From positions 1 through 26,430 of the forward strand of contig CAZOAT010000030.1 of NCBI GenBank assembly GCA_964577965.1: 26,430 bases of DNA. The letters run 5' to 3'. Positions within the stretch are counted from its first letter, which is position 1; each line of letters begins with the position of its first letter. Made by a program: the position numbers and the translations under genes. Of the stretch, positions 7,550 to 16,121 are shown piece by piece. The notes below the pieces were generated by a model. That model made no database searches. It saw only the letters and a program-made list of their open reading frames with translations, and was not told the origin of the DNA. The stretch is from DASUUI01 sp964577965. Lineage in GTDB: Bacteria > Gemmatimonadota > Gemmatimonadetes > Gemmatimonadales > Gemmatimonadaceae.

Positions 7550-9400
7550 TTACCCCTGTTCGGGCGATGCACCTTCCGTCCTCGTAGGCGACTGCTTTTC
7601 GATCGCGGCGAGCAGCCGTTCCGCACTCCTGCGACTGAATCCCTTGAGCTCCGCGATCTTCTCGACCCCGGCCTCCCGGATTCCTTCGATGCTGCCGAAG
7701 GCTGTCAGAAGCTCCCGGCGTTTCGTGGGCCCCACCCCGGGTATCTGCAGCAGCCCCGACGTCACCGTGCGCATCGAGCGGCGCTGCCGGTTGTACGTCA
7801 CCGCAAACCGGTGAGCCTCGTCACGTCCCTGCTGCAGCAGCCGCAGCGCCGGCGACCGGCGGGACAGTCGCATGGGTTCCGTGCGGCCCCACACATAGAT
7901 CTCCTCGTCCCGCTTGGCCAGGCTGATCAGCGGCCGAGTCGGGATCCCCACTGCCTCGAGTGCTGCGTGCGCTGCCGACAGCTGCCCGCGGCCACCATCG
8001 ACCACGATCAACTCCGGCAGCGGCTTCTCCTCCTCAAGCCTGCGCCGGAAGTAACGGGATACGACCTCGTGAATCGATGCGAAGTCGTCGCTCCCGTCCA
8101 CGGCCTTTACCCTGAACTTCCGGTACTCCCCGCGACGCGGCCTGGCGTTTTCGAACCAGATCGCCGAGCCAACGGTGTCAGTTCCCTGCGCAGTGGAGAT
8201 GTCGAACGTGAGAATGGAGCGGGGAACTCGCTGCAGGCCGAGTTCCCGCTGCAGCTCGTACAGTGGGTTCGTGGCGCGCTCGTCCGCCTCGTCAGTCGAC
8301 AGCCGCAGCTCTTCCAGGAGGTGGCGCGCGTTCTGGTCGGCGAGGTCAACGAGCCCGCGCTTCGATCCGCGTTGGGGTGCACGGACGCGCCCGCCCTCCA
8401 GCGACTGCTCCAGCAGCTCCCTGTCCGGGAAGTCGAAGGGTACGAGCAGCTCCCTGCTCCGGTCCTGCAGCGTCACGTACGCGCCGGCGAGAAACGCCGC
8501 AATCGCCGCCTCGTCTGTCTCCCCTTCCAGATTCTCCAGGAAGCGGTGCTCGCGCGCGAGCAGCCTGCCGCCGCGGATCCTGAGGAGCACCACGCACGCA
8601 TCGTCACCGTCACGGGCGTAGCCAACCACGTCACGGTCGCCACCCTCGACCTCCACTACTCCGGTCGGCTCCTCCATCCTGCCAAGATGAAGCAGCGCGT
8701 CGCGCAGCTCAGCGGCCCTCTCAAAGTCAAGCGCCTGAGCAGCCTCGTCCATCCTGGCGCGCACGCGGCGGGTGACCTCGTCGCGCCGACCCGAGAGGAA
8801 CAGCACGACCTCGTCGATCATCGCACGATAGTCCTGCTGTGTCTGTGCGAGCACGCACGGTGCCTTGCACCGCTTGATGAAGTAGTCGAGGCATGGGCGC
8901 TCCGGCATCTCGCGCGGCATGTCGTAGTTGCAGGAGCGAACGGTGAAGATCCGCTTCACGACGTTGAGCGCTCGCCGCATCTGGGTGACGTCGGTGTACG
9001 GACCGAAGTAGCGGGAACCGTCGTTCATCAGCCGCCGCGTCACGAATACCCGCGGAAACGGCTCCTGCACCGTGACCTTGATGTACGGATAGCTCTTGTC
9101 GTCGCGCAGTGCGATGTTGAACCGCGGACGGTGCTCCTTGATGAGATTTGCCTCGAGGATCAGCGCGTGCGCCTCGCTCGGCACGACGATCGTGTCGATG
9201 TTCGCTATCTGCCCAACCAGATGCCGCGTCTTGGGGCTCTCGGGATGATCAGTGGCGAAATAGCTCCGCACGCGCGACCGCAGCCTGGCCGCCTTACCGA
9301 CGTACAGAGTCCTGCCGTCGCGACCGATGAAGAGGTACACGCCGGGCGTATCCGGCAGGTGCGGAAGCTTCGCCGCTACGGCGTCGGGCAGACGGTCCAT
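7550..9400 (-). CDS. uvrC: Excinuclease ABC subunit C
   Basis: Dual-incision nuclease of nucleotide excision repair. Numbering from ATG 9400 (616 residues): GIY-YIG nuclease domain at about 15-95 (GVYLF, LYVGKA, ILEANLIKEHRPRFN); cysteines C157, C170, C178 and C182, with spacing close to the iron-sulfur ligands known in E. coli UvrC; UVR helix-hairpin at about 213-240 (DFERAAELRDALLHL); then the RNase H-like endonuclease domain with Asp in FDIS and VVDGGRGQL and His in RDEAHRFAV; and tandem helix-hairpin-helix motifs at the end (IPGVGPTKRRELL, LKGFSRRSAERLL). The frame also offers TTG 9445, which would make a TTGA overlap with the murJ stop and add 15 residues. I prefer the ATG, though neither has a good ribosome binding site. 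Confidence 0.97.
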   Translation of the reverse strand: MDRLPDAVAAKLPHLPDTPGVYLFIGRDGRTLYVGKAARLRSRVRSYFATDHPESPKTRHLVGQIANIDTIVVPSEAHALILEANLIKEHRPRFNIALRDDKSYPYIKVTVQEPFPRVFVTRRLMNDGSRYFGPYTDVTQMRRALNVVKRIFTVRSCNYDMPREMPERPCLDYFIKRCKAPCVLAQTQQDYRAMIDEVVLFLSGRRDEVTRRVRARMDEAAQALDFERAAELRDALLHLGRMEEPTGVVEVEGGDRDVVGYARDGDDACVVLLRIRGGRLLAREHRFLENLEGETDEAAIAAFLAGAYVTLQDRSRELLVPFDFPDRELLEQSLEGGRVRAPQRGSKRGLVDLADQNARHLLEELRLSTDEADERATNPLYELQRELGLQRVPRSILTFDISTAQGTDTVGSAIWFENARPRRGEYRKFRVKAVDGSDDFASIHEVVSRYFRRRLEEEKPLPELIVVDGGRGQLSAAHAALEAVGIPTRPLISLAKRDEEIYVWGRTEPMRLSRRSPALRLLQQGRDEAHRFAVTYNRQRRSMRTVTSGLLQIPGVGPTKRRELLTAFGSIEGIREAGVEKIAELKGFSRRSAERLLAAIEKQSPTRTEGASPEQG

Positions 9401-9441
9401 GCTGAAGCTTAGTGCGGAGACCGGCCGTGAGCCGTTCGATG

Positions 9442-10992
9442 TCAACGCGACAGCAGCGCCCGTGCCTCGCGTACGCCGAGAGCGTATGCGCCGCCCAGAT
9501 AGATAGCTCCGTACAGTGGCAGCGCGACAGCGGCGACCAGGATCGGATGCGCACCCGTGAGCAGCATCTTCGCGGCCGCTGCCGCCACTGCGCCGCCCAC
9601 AGCCAGCATGAACAGTCGGCCTACGTGCCGGAACTCAAGATCTGCCGCGCCGATCCGTGCCGCGATTGCCCGCCGGAGCAGGGCGAGCTCCAGCCACGCA
9701 GCGACTGCACCGCCAAGCATCAGTCCCGCCGCACCGAGTCGGGGATCGAGGCCGAGGACCCGCGGCAGGGGCACTGCGAGCGCATATCCCAGCGCGGCAC
9801 TCACTACAATCCGGATCACGGCGAATTTGAGAGGCGTTCTGGTGTCCCGCAGCGCATAGAAGGCAGATGCGTACAGACGTGCCAGTGTCGCCGCCAGCAG
9901 TCCGGCTCCGGCCGCCGCAAGTATCTGCCACACCCATATCGTGTCCTCCGCCGTGAACTCGCCCCGCTCGAAGAGCGCACCAGCGATCACGTCACCGAGA
10001 ACGATCAGCGCCACGGCCGACGGTACCACGAAAAACGCGATCCTCCGCAGCCCTGTAACGAGCCGCTCCCGGATCCCGGCGCGTATCTCCTCCAGCGCTC
10101 CCGTCACCCGCGACATCGCCGGCAGCTCCGCGGCGGACACGGCCATACCGAACAGGCTGACAGGAAGCAGATACAGCATCTGCGCATAAACCACGGCCGC
10201 AAGCGCCCCTGCTGCTACCGAGCTCGCGATGCGGGTGTCGATGTAGGCGCTGATCTGCACTGCACCACGGCCCACCACCACGGGGATGAAATTCCGCACA
10301 ACACGCTTCAGTGCCTCAGCCGCCGGGGTGCCGCGCCAGCCGCCGGCGCGGAGATAGCCTATGACCCACGGCAGCTGAACCACGAACTGCAGGACGCTGC
10401 CTGCTACCGAGCCCCACGCCAGCAACTCCGCGAGCCCAGGCTGCGTACTCTGCGGCCCGAACCAGACCAGAGTGGTGATCATCGCCGCGTTCCAGACCAC
10501 CGGAGCGACGTATGACAGAAAGAACCGCCCGTGACTGTTGAGGATCGCGAGGCACCACGCCGAGAACACGAGGAGCGCAGCGCCCGGGAACAGGATGCGC
10601 ACCAGTGTCACAGTGAGCGCTCGAGCGTCCGGTCCGAACCCACCGGCGATCAGCCCGACCAGCTGAGGGGCGAACTGCACGCCCAGCAGCACGACCACCG
10701 CGGACGTCACCGCCAGCAGCGCACCAACTGCCACCGCGAGACGGGCGGCTTCTCCCTCTCTTCCCTGCGCCCGGAGCCCCGCATATTCGGGAATGAACGA
10801 TGCCGACAGGACGCCTTCGCCGAGCAGATTCTGCAGCAGGTTCGGGATCCTGAATGCCGCGCTGAATGCGTCCGCCGAGATCGACGTTCCGAAGAACCGC
10901 GCGAAAAAGACCTCGCGTACGACCCCCGCTATGCGGCTGAGAAGAATCCCCGCCGCGACCAGCGACGCGGCCCGGCCCGTTCGCTCGCTCAG
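9442..10992 (-). CDS. murJ: MurJ/MviN-family lipid flippase, probable CTG start
   Basis: Polytopic membrane protein of the MOP superfamily; MurJ flips lipid II across the inner membrane. An ATG, GTG or TTG start appears only at GTG 10734, which would delete about 86 conserved residues including SRIAGVVRE and FRIPNLLQNLLGEGVLSA. The frame continues upstream to a stop at 11032-11034 with no ATG, GTG or TTG. The best start is CTG 10992, four-base overlapping the bshC stop (CTGA) and giving 516 residues, a normal length, with N-terminus MSERTGRAASLVAAG. R20 and R26 match essential R18 and R24 of E. coli MurJ. The positions of R52 and R270 are Gln54 and Met272 by ungapped local alignment. Repeated hydrophobic helices run throughout. 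Whether it truly carries lipid II is less certain than its family. Confidence 0.88.
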   Translation of the reverse strand: MSERTGRAASLVAAGILLSRIAGVVREVFFARFFGTSISADAFSAAFRIPNLLQNLLGEGVLSASFIPEYAGLRAQGREGEAARLAVAVGALLAVTSAVVVLLGVQFAPQLVGLIAGGFGPDARALTVTLVRILFPGAALLVFSAWCLAILNSHGRFFLSYVAPVVWNAAMITTLVWFGPQSTQPGLAELLAWGSVAGSVLQFVVQLPWVIGYLRAGGWRGTPAAEALKRVVRNFIPVVVGRGAVQISAYIDTRIASSVAAGALAAVVYAQMLYLLPVSLFGMAVSAAELPAMSRVTGALEEIRAGIRERLVTGLRRIAFFVVPSAVALIVLGDVIAGALFERGEFTAEDTIWVWQILAAAGAGLLAATLARLYASAFYALRDTRTPLKFAVIRIVVSAALGYALAVPLPRVLGLDPRLGAAGLMLGGAVAAWLELALLRRAIAARIGAADLEFRHVGRLFMLAVGGAVAAAAAKMLLTGAHPILVAAVALPLYGAIYLGGAYALGVREARALLSR

Positions 10993-12518
10993 AGGCCCGT
11001 CACGTAGCTGCGTGCTGCGACCAGGACGCTGTCAAGCGGATCGCTGCCGTAGCGGGCGAGCAGAGGTATGGCGTTCAGCGCCCTCTCCTGTAACTGCTCG
11101 CCCGGAAAGAGGGCTCCGCGTGCGGTTGCCAGCAGCCGCAGTCGTACGCTGCCCCGCCGCTTGACCGAAGCGACCAACCGCCGGTCCAGCCGATCCAGCT
11201 TGTGCTCAAGCTGTCGCATCGCACCCTGCACGGTGGCGTCTGAGAGTGGCAGCTCCGCACCGTGCACTGCGACGGCCAGCCGCTCGCCCAGCCCCTCAAT
11301 GTTCTCGCGCGCAGACTCGAGGACTTCGTGCACCTCGCGTGGCAGCTCTTCACGCGCAATCCTGGATTCGACCGCATGCGGGTCACGCAGCTCTTCCAGC
11401 GTGACTCCGAGAGTATCGAGCGCCCGCTGCACATGCGGCTCGATAAGGAAACCCGACCATCGCGGGACGATCAGCGGGGACTCCACCTGCAACGCCTCAG
11501 CCACCGCACTCACCTGTGCGAAATAAGCGATTTCCGCGGGCCCACCCACATACGCGACCGTGGGCAGGATGCAGCGCTCGACCACAGGTCGCAGAAGCAC
11601 GTTAGGCGAGAGGTCGGATGGACCTGCCCGTTCCGCAAGGGCCGCCGCCTCGCTCATGCGAACGCGTCGCCGCTGCGCCCCGTTCATCTCGAACACGAGC
11701 GTGCGACCATGGACGGGACGCACCTGCGTCCGCACGCCCGCACTGCGGATCTCCTCCGATCGCTGATGTACCAGGCTGGCAACGTTGTGAGCGCGCTCGA
11801 GAGCGCTCCTCAATATGGGAAACGCCGCGGCCCTCGTCGCAGGGTGCGCGGCGTCAAGCACGGATATGCCGAACGGCTCGAGCACGCCCCGCAGCAACCG
11901 AACGTAGGCGCCGCCGAGCGTGTTTTCCGGAGAGTACGCCTCACGGAGCAGATCCAGGATCGCGAGATGCGGTGCGGAACCGCTGGCCGCGTGGACGCAC
12001 GCGAGCGCATCCGACACGTCACCGACCGGAACGCCGGCAACGGGAGTATCGCGCTCGACAGTTCGCTCGAGCACGATCCGCTGTGCTCCGCCAGGTACAC
12101 TCACCGTGGTGACGGTCGCCTCAACCAGGTCCGAATCGTCAGTGGCGGCCCAGAACACCGGTGCAACCGGGATCTGCAGCCGCTTCTCGAGCTCGTCGGC
12201 CAGAGCCAGAACGGTGAGAGCCTTGAACCAGGTGTACAGCGGTCCGCCGAACAGCCCCGGCTGCTGGCCGGTCGTCACCACTATCCCGTTGTCGGCCGCG
12301 GCGCGAATGCGCTGGAGGGCCGCGCCGCCAGGCTCCAAGGCGGGAAGCAGCGCATCGAGCCACGCGGATCGCAGTGTGGAGCGCGCGGCGTCGGCCCGCC
12401 CCTGCCACCCGCTGATCCCCGGTCGCGGTGCGTACCAGGCGCTAGCGGCCGGATACTCGTGGCCGAGCTCCGCCACGCGTGGGAGCACGAGGGGCGTATG
12501 AAGCACCGCGAGGCTCAC
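10989..12518 (-). CDS. bshC: Putative cysteine ligase BshC (bacillithiol biosynthesis)
   Basis: BshC is thought to add cysteine to glucosaminyl-malate, the last step of bacillithiol synthesis, in the cytoplasm. The 509-residue protein has the family hallmark TGQQPGLFGGPLYTWFKALT near residues 82-101 and PVAPVFWAATDDSD shortly after. Conserved later segments include LRPVVERCILPTVAYVGGPAEIAYFAQ. A C-terminal helical, coiled-coil-like stretch (GAMRQLEHKLDRLDRRLVASVKRR) also fits the family. The segment that reads EDHD in Bacillus BshC is DDSD here. The start GTG 12518 overlaps the methyltransferase stop (GTGA), and its own stop overlaps the murJ CTG (CTGA). bshA and bshB are not in the window. 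Confidence 0.92.
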   Translation of the reverse strand: MSLAVLHTPLVLPRVAELGHEYPAASAWYAPRPGISGWQGRADAARSTLRSAWLDALLPALEPGGAALQRIRAAADNGIVVTTGQQPGLFGGPLYTWFKALTVLALADELEKRLQIPVAPVFWAATDDSDLVEATVTTVSVPGGAQRIVLERTVERDTPVAGVPVGDVSDALACVHAASGSAPHLAILDLLREAYSPENTLGGAYVRLLRGVLEPFGISVLDAAHPATRAAAFPILRSALERAHNVASLVHQRSEEIRSAGVRTQVRPVHGRTLVFEMNGAQRRRVRMSEAAALAERAGPSDLSPNVLLRPVVERCILPTVAYVGGPAEIAYFAQVSAVAEALQVESPLIVPRWSGFLIEPHVQRALDTLGVTLEELRDPHAVESRIAREELPREVHEVLESARENIEGLGERLAVAVHGAELPLSDATVQGAMRQLEHKLDRLDRRLVASVKRRGSVRLRLLATARGALFPGEQLQERALNAIPLLARYGSDPLDSVLVAARSYVTGL

Positions 12519-13234
12519 GCCCGCTCCGCGAAAAAAATCGCGCGCGGCGACTCCGGCGTGAGATGCGCGCCACGGTAGTCCCCGAACTCGGCAGCAACGG
12601 CGAGACCCGCCGCCCCGAACATCGCACGCAGGTCATCAGGCGCGAACAACCGCACGCGCTCTACGAACGAACGCCCGTCGCTCCGCGAGGTGATCTTCTT
12701 CACGACGAATCGGTCGTCCGGGGTGATGGAGCGCCGCTGCTCGACGATCGCGCCATTCACCTCGCGCTGGTCGAGCGGCACGAGCGTGCGACGGACATTC
12801 GGCGCGTTCAGGAAATCGAGCACGAACGTCCCTCCGGACCGCAGTACTCTGTGCACTTCAGACAGCACGACCTGGTGCTCTTCATCCGAGGCGAAGTATC
12901 CAAAGCTCGTGAACAGATTGGTGATAAGCGAGAAGGTGTGGTCTGCGAACGGCACGACCCGCATGTCGGCTCGAACGTAGGGACCTTCGGGGTCGTTTGC
13001 ACGCGCGACTTTCAGGAGAACGGGCGAAAGATCGAGTCCGACACTCCAGCCGAGACGGCGCAACTGCCGGGTGTGCCGTCCGGAACCGCACGCCAGGTCG
13101 AGGATGTGGTCCTGAGCCCGGCCCGCCAGCTCCCTCTCCAACAGCCCGACTGCGGCCGCCGCGTCACGCTCGTCCCGGTGCGGATACAACGCAAGGTAAT
13201 CCTCGCCGAACCAGCGCTCGTACCATTCAGTCAT
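12515..13234 (-). CDS. Class I SAM-dependent methyltransferase, substrate unknown
   Basis: A 239-residue Rossmann-fold methyltransferase. Motif I ILDLACGSGRHT lies at 44-55, the acidic SAM-ribose residue is D68 in VGLDLS, and the post-motif region ADMRVVPFADHTFSLITNLFTSFGYF resembles small-molecule methyltransferases of the Methyltransf_25 type. The motif HRVLRSGGTFVLDFLN follows. The substrate cannot be read from the sequence. It starts at ATG 13234, 15 bases after the rlmH stop, and its stop overlaps the bshC start by four bases. That coupling makes a role near thiol metabolism conceivable but unproven. Confidence 0.87.
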   Translation of the reverse strand: MTEWYERWFGEDYLALYPHRDERDAAAAVGLLERELAGRAQDHILDLACGSGRHTRQLRRLGWSVGLDLSPVLLKVARANDPEGPYVRADMRVVPFADHTFSLITNLFTSFGYFASDEEHQVVLSEVHRVLRSGGTFVLDFLNAPNVRRTLVPLDQREVNGAIVEQRRSITPDDRFVVKKITSRSDGRSFVERVRLFAPDDLRAMFGAAGLAVAAEFGDYRGAHLTPESPRAIFFAERA

Positions 13235-13249
13235 GCGCCAGTGCCGGCG

Positions 13250-13705
13250 TCATTTGTGGTACGGCTCGCCCCGGAGAATCGTCCCAGCGCGGTACAACTG
13301 CTCGCTGAGTACCAGTCGCGCCAGTTCATGGGGGAGCGTCCACGGAGCGAGAGAAAGGCGTACCGCCGCACGTCCGCTGAGCGTCGGGTCGAGGCCGAAC
13401 GCGCCGCCGACGACGAAAGTCAGGTCCCTGTTCGAATCCCGCGCGTCCCGCATCCACTCCGCGAACTCCGCAGAGGTATACGACCGGCCGCCTTCATCAC
13501 AGGCGACGAATGGGCGCACGCCCATGGCCTCCGAAAGTCGCTCAGCCTCGCGTCGACGCACGACCACCGCGTCGCTGCCTCGTTCCTCCCGAACCTCTCG
13601 AACGTCCAGCGTCCAGTACCGGCCCGCGCGCGCCTGATAGTCGTCGATGGCCATCGCCATCCCTTCCTGCCGGGCGCGGCCCACGACCACGACTGTCACG
13701 CGCAC
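13250..13705 (-). CDS. rlmH: 23S rRNA (pseudouridine-1915-N3)-methyltransferase RlmH
   Basis: SPOUT-class methyltransferase that methylates pseudouridine 1915 of 23S rRNA in the assembled ribosome. The 151 residues match the family length. The knot region is clear: FVVGGAFGLDP (97-107), then LSLAPWTLPHELARLVLSEQ and the near-invariant C-terminus LYRAGTILRGEPYHK. The start is GTG 13705; a second in-frame GTG lies two codons later. No strong ribosome binding site is seen. The 52-base gap to gdhA upstream holds a weak 7-bp inverted repeat with a long loop, which I do not interpret. Confidence 0.95.
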   Translation of the reverse strand: MRVTVVVVGRARQEGMAMAIDDYQARAGRYWTLDVREVREERGSDAVVVRRREAERLSEAMGVRPFVACDEGGRSYTSAEFAEWMRDARDSNRDLTFVVGGAFGLDPTLSGRAAVRLSLAPWTLPHELARLVLSEQLYRAGTILRGEPYHK

Positions 13706-13757
13706 GACTGGATGCCGCCATACGTCCGACTCACGTCAGCCGCGGCGGCACCACGTA

Positions 13758-15068
13758 TCACGCGTAGACGCCGCGGAGCTGATGCATGGTAGAGACGCGC
13801 TCGATCGCGAGCATGTATGAGGCGGTCCGCAGGTTCACCTGGTGTTCGCGCGCCAGCTTGAGCACGTCGTGGAAGCTGCGGATCATGATCTCGCCCAGGC
13901 GATCGTTCACGACGTCCTCCGCCCAGAAGTACCCGGCTCGATCCTGTACCCACTCGAAGTACGATACGGTGACGCCACCCGCGTTCGCCAGAATGTCGGG
14001 AATGACGAACACCCCCTTCTCGTCCAGGATCTTGTCCGCCCCAGCGCTCGTTGGTCCGTTCGCCCCCTCGCACACGATCTTGGCCCTGATCTGTGAAGCG
14101 TTCTTTCGGGTGATCACGTTCTCGAGCGCCGCCGGGACGAGAACGTCCACATCCAGCGCGAGCAGCTCTTCGTGTCCGATCGTGTCCGCGTCGGAAAATC
14201 CCGCCAGCGATCCGGTTCGCGCGGCGTGCGCCAGGGCGGACGAGATGTTGATTCCACGGGGATTGTAGTAAGCGGAGGTACGATCACCGATCGCCACGAT
14301 CGAGCATCCTTCGCGGCACAGCAGATCGGCCGCGACTGACCCGACGTTGCCGAAGCCCTGCACCGCTACCGTCGCACCATGGACCGGTCGTCCGATCTGC
14401 GTGAGAGCCTCCTTCGTAACCAGCATGCAGCCGCGGCCGGTCGCCTCACGGCGTCCAAGCGAACCGCCCATCGCGACGGGCTTTCCCGTCACAACGGCGG
14501 TGACTGTGTGGCGCGCATGCATGGAGTACGTATCCATGATCCACGCCATCACCCGCTCGTTGGTGTTCACGTCCGGCGCTGGCACGTCCGAATCTGGTCC
14601 CAGGAACCCGATGATCCCCGCGGTATAGCGGCGCGTGAGACGTTCGAGCTCACCGATGCTCATCCCCAGCGGGTCGCATTTCACGCCACCCTTCGCACCG
14701 CCGAAGGGAATGTTCACGACCGCACATTTCCACGTCATCCACGCGGCGAGCGCTTTGACTTCCTCCAATGTCACCTGCATGTCGAATCGGATGCCGCCCT
14801 TCGCAGGCCCGCGCGACGTGTTGTACAGCACGCGGTACCCCTCGAAAACCTGGATCTCGCCGTTGTCCATCAGCACCGGGACCGCCACGATGAGCTGCTT
14901 TTCCGGCATGCGCAGCACGCGGTACATCCCCTCGGACAAACCCAGAAGCTCGGCCGCCCGGTCGAAGCGCGACATCATGGCCTCGAATGGGTGTTCCTCA
15001 TCCGTGAACCGTCGGTCCTTATCCGGCATGACGAGGCCATGACTCGGTGTACGCAGATCTATTGTCAT
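13758..15068 (-). CDS. gdhA: Glutamate dehydrogenase (Glu/Leu/Phe/Val family)
   Basis: Oxidises glutamate to 2-oxoglutarate and ammonia, or the reverse. The 436-residue protein is the hexameric short type. Substrate lysines are K90 (GPAKGGIRF) and K114 (WMTWKCAVV), PFGGAKGG spans 121-128, and the catalytic aspartate is D166 (PAPDVNT). The nucleotide site has GFGNVG (238-243) with GDRTS ending strand 2; an acidic residue there usually favours NAD+. The start ATG overlaps the lpxK stop by one base (TAATG), so it is translated behind a lipid A gene although it belongs to nitrogen metabolism. The most similar alternatives (leucine or valine dehydrogenase) are shorter. Confidence 0.95.
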   Translation of the reverse strand: MTIDLRTPSHGLVMPDKDRRFTDEEHPFEAMMSRFDRAAELLGLSEGMYRVLRMPEKQLIVAVPVLMDNGEIQVFEGYRVLYNTSRGPAKGGIRFDMQVTLEEVKALAAWMTWKCAVVNIPFGGAKGGVKCDPLGMSIGELERLTRRYTAGIIGFLGPDSDVPAPDVNTNERVMAWIMDTYSMHARHTVTAVVTGKPVAMGGSLGRREATGRGCMLVTKEALTQIGRPVHGATVAVQGFGNVGSVAADLLCREGCSIVAIGDRTSAYYNPRGINISSALAHAARTGSLAGFSDADTIGHEELLALDVDVLVPAALENVITRKNASQIRAKIVCEGANGPTSAGADKILDEKGVFVIPDILANAGGVTVSYFEWVQDRAGYFWAEDVVNDRLGEIMIRSFHDVLKLAREHQVNLRTASYMLAIERVSTMHQLRGVYA

Positions 15069-16111
15069 TATCCGGTTGCGGTATCGCCTTGCCGAGGCTT
15101 CCCCGCGGCACGTGCCGCCAGAAGCCGCTTTATCAGCGCGGCAACTTCATTCATGCCCTGCTCGATAGCTACTCCCTGTGAAAGATACCATGCGGCAGGA
15201 GTGTCAGGGGACCACACTCCCCGCAGCTTCACCGCGTCTTTGAGCGTGCATACGACCAGATCCTGCCGGCCGCCCGCCGCTCGAATCGCAGTCAGATCGC
15301 GTCCGGAAAATCGATGATGGTCGGGGAACGGCATCCGGGTCACTGTCGCACCGAGACGCTCCAGCGAGACGAAGAACGGTTCAGCGTCCGCGACGGCGGC
15401 TACCCCAAGCACCCGCCTGCCCCGCAGCGCCTCGAGCGATTGCACTGAATTTCCTCCCAGCGAGCGCAGTTCTTCGGGCGCGAGGCGCGCGACTGCTGTC
15501 GGCACAGCAGGTATCGCATCAGCGATGACTCGCAGCATATCCTCGACCACCGCCGGTGCCGCAGTCCGTACCGTGACCAGCGCCAGCGAGGCACGACGGA
15601 CGGCCGTCAGTGGCTCGCGCCAGGGGCCGGCAGGCAGCAGTACGGTTTTCCCGGTCCATGAGTCCGCCGAAAGGAGGACCATGTCTTCCGTGCGCGCCGC
15701 ACGCCGATGCTGAAACGCATCGTCCAGGACCGCCATGTCGCACCCGATACGGGCAGCCGCCTGAACGCCCGCTGCCCGGTCGGCATACAGGAGCACAGGG
15801 ATGTCCGGATTCAGCTCACGGTGCACCAGCGGCTCGTCGCCCCCATAGCCCCGCATAACGATTCCAGGCATCGCTCCGTGAAATGCGAGCTGCCGCGCCA
15901 GCCATGCCGATACTGGCGTCTTCCCCGCTCCGCCCACCGCAATGTTGCCGACGCTCACCGCCGGGATGGACGCGGTGCGCACGCTCAGGCGTCCGCGGTC
16001 GTACAGCTCGTTGCGCAGGGCAACGACTCCACCGAAGAGGCCAGCAGCCGGACGCAACGCGCCCCTCAGCGCCGCGCCAAGGTGTGATTCGCTGCGCCAT
16101 GCACTCACCAC
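15068..16111 (-). CDS. lpxK: Tetraacyldisaccharide 4'-kinase
   Basis: Phosphorylates the 4'-position of the lipid A disaccharide at the inner membrane, giving lipid IVA. The Walker A loop SVGNIAVGGAGKTP lies at about 53-66, followed by VMRGYGGDEP, AVLDDAFQHRR (the DDxFQHR motif) and LLPAGPWREPL. Later FPDHHRFSGRDL and CTLKDAVKLRG match the family. The open frame runs to 16267 inside the preceding gene; that part has no LpxK similarity. Start choices are GTG 16111, 16108 and 16129. I use 16111, which gives 347 residues and leaves 10 bases after the acyltransferase stop; the exact start is uncertain. Confidence 0.93.
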   Translation of the reverse strand: MVSAWRSESHLGAALRGALRPAAGLFGGVVALRNELYDRGRLSVRTASIPAVSVGNIAVGGAGKTPVSAWLARQLAFHGAMPGIVMRGYGGDEPLVHRELNPDIPVLLYADRAAGVQAAARIGCDMAVLDDAFQHRRAARTEDMVLLSADSWTGKTVLLPAGPWREPLTAVRRASLALVTVRTAAPAVVEDMLRVIADAIPAVPTAVARLAPEELRSLGGNSVQSLEALRGRRVLGVAAVADAEPFFVSLERLGATVTRMPFPDHHRFSGRDLTAIRAAGGRQDLVVCTLKDAVKLRGVWSPDTPAAWYLSQGVAIEQGMNEVAALIKRLLAARAAGKPRQGDTATG

Positions 16112-16121
16112 GCGCCGGGCT

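Noticed and set aside
7223..9412. 729-codon plus-strand open frame opposite uvrC and DUF512
   Set aside because: It is antisense to two clearly conserved genes, has Arg/Pro/His-rich composition typical of high-GC shadow frames, and matches no family.
9401..9445. TTG 9445 as the uvrC start (TTGA overlap with murJ)
   Set aside because: Not excluded, but the extra 15 residues are not part of the UvrC family and ATG 9400 begins right at the conserved N-terminus, so it is kept only as an alternative.
11262..12578. 438-codon plus-strand open frame opposite bshC
   Set aside because: It is a shadow of bshC, which has intact family motifs on the minus strand.
13706..13757. Terminator between gdhA and rlmH
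   Set aside because: The 7-bp inverted repeat (TGCCGCC/GGCGGCA) has a loop of about 25 bases and no T-run follows.
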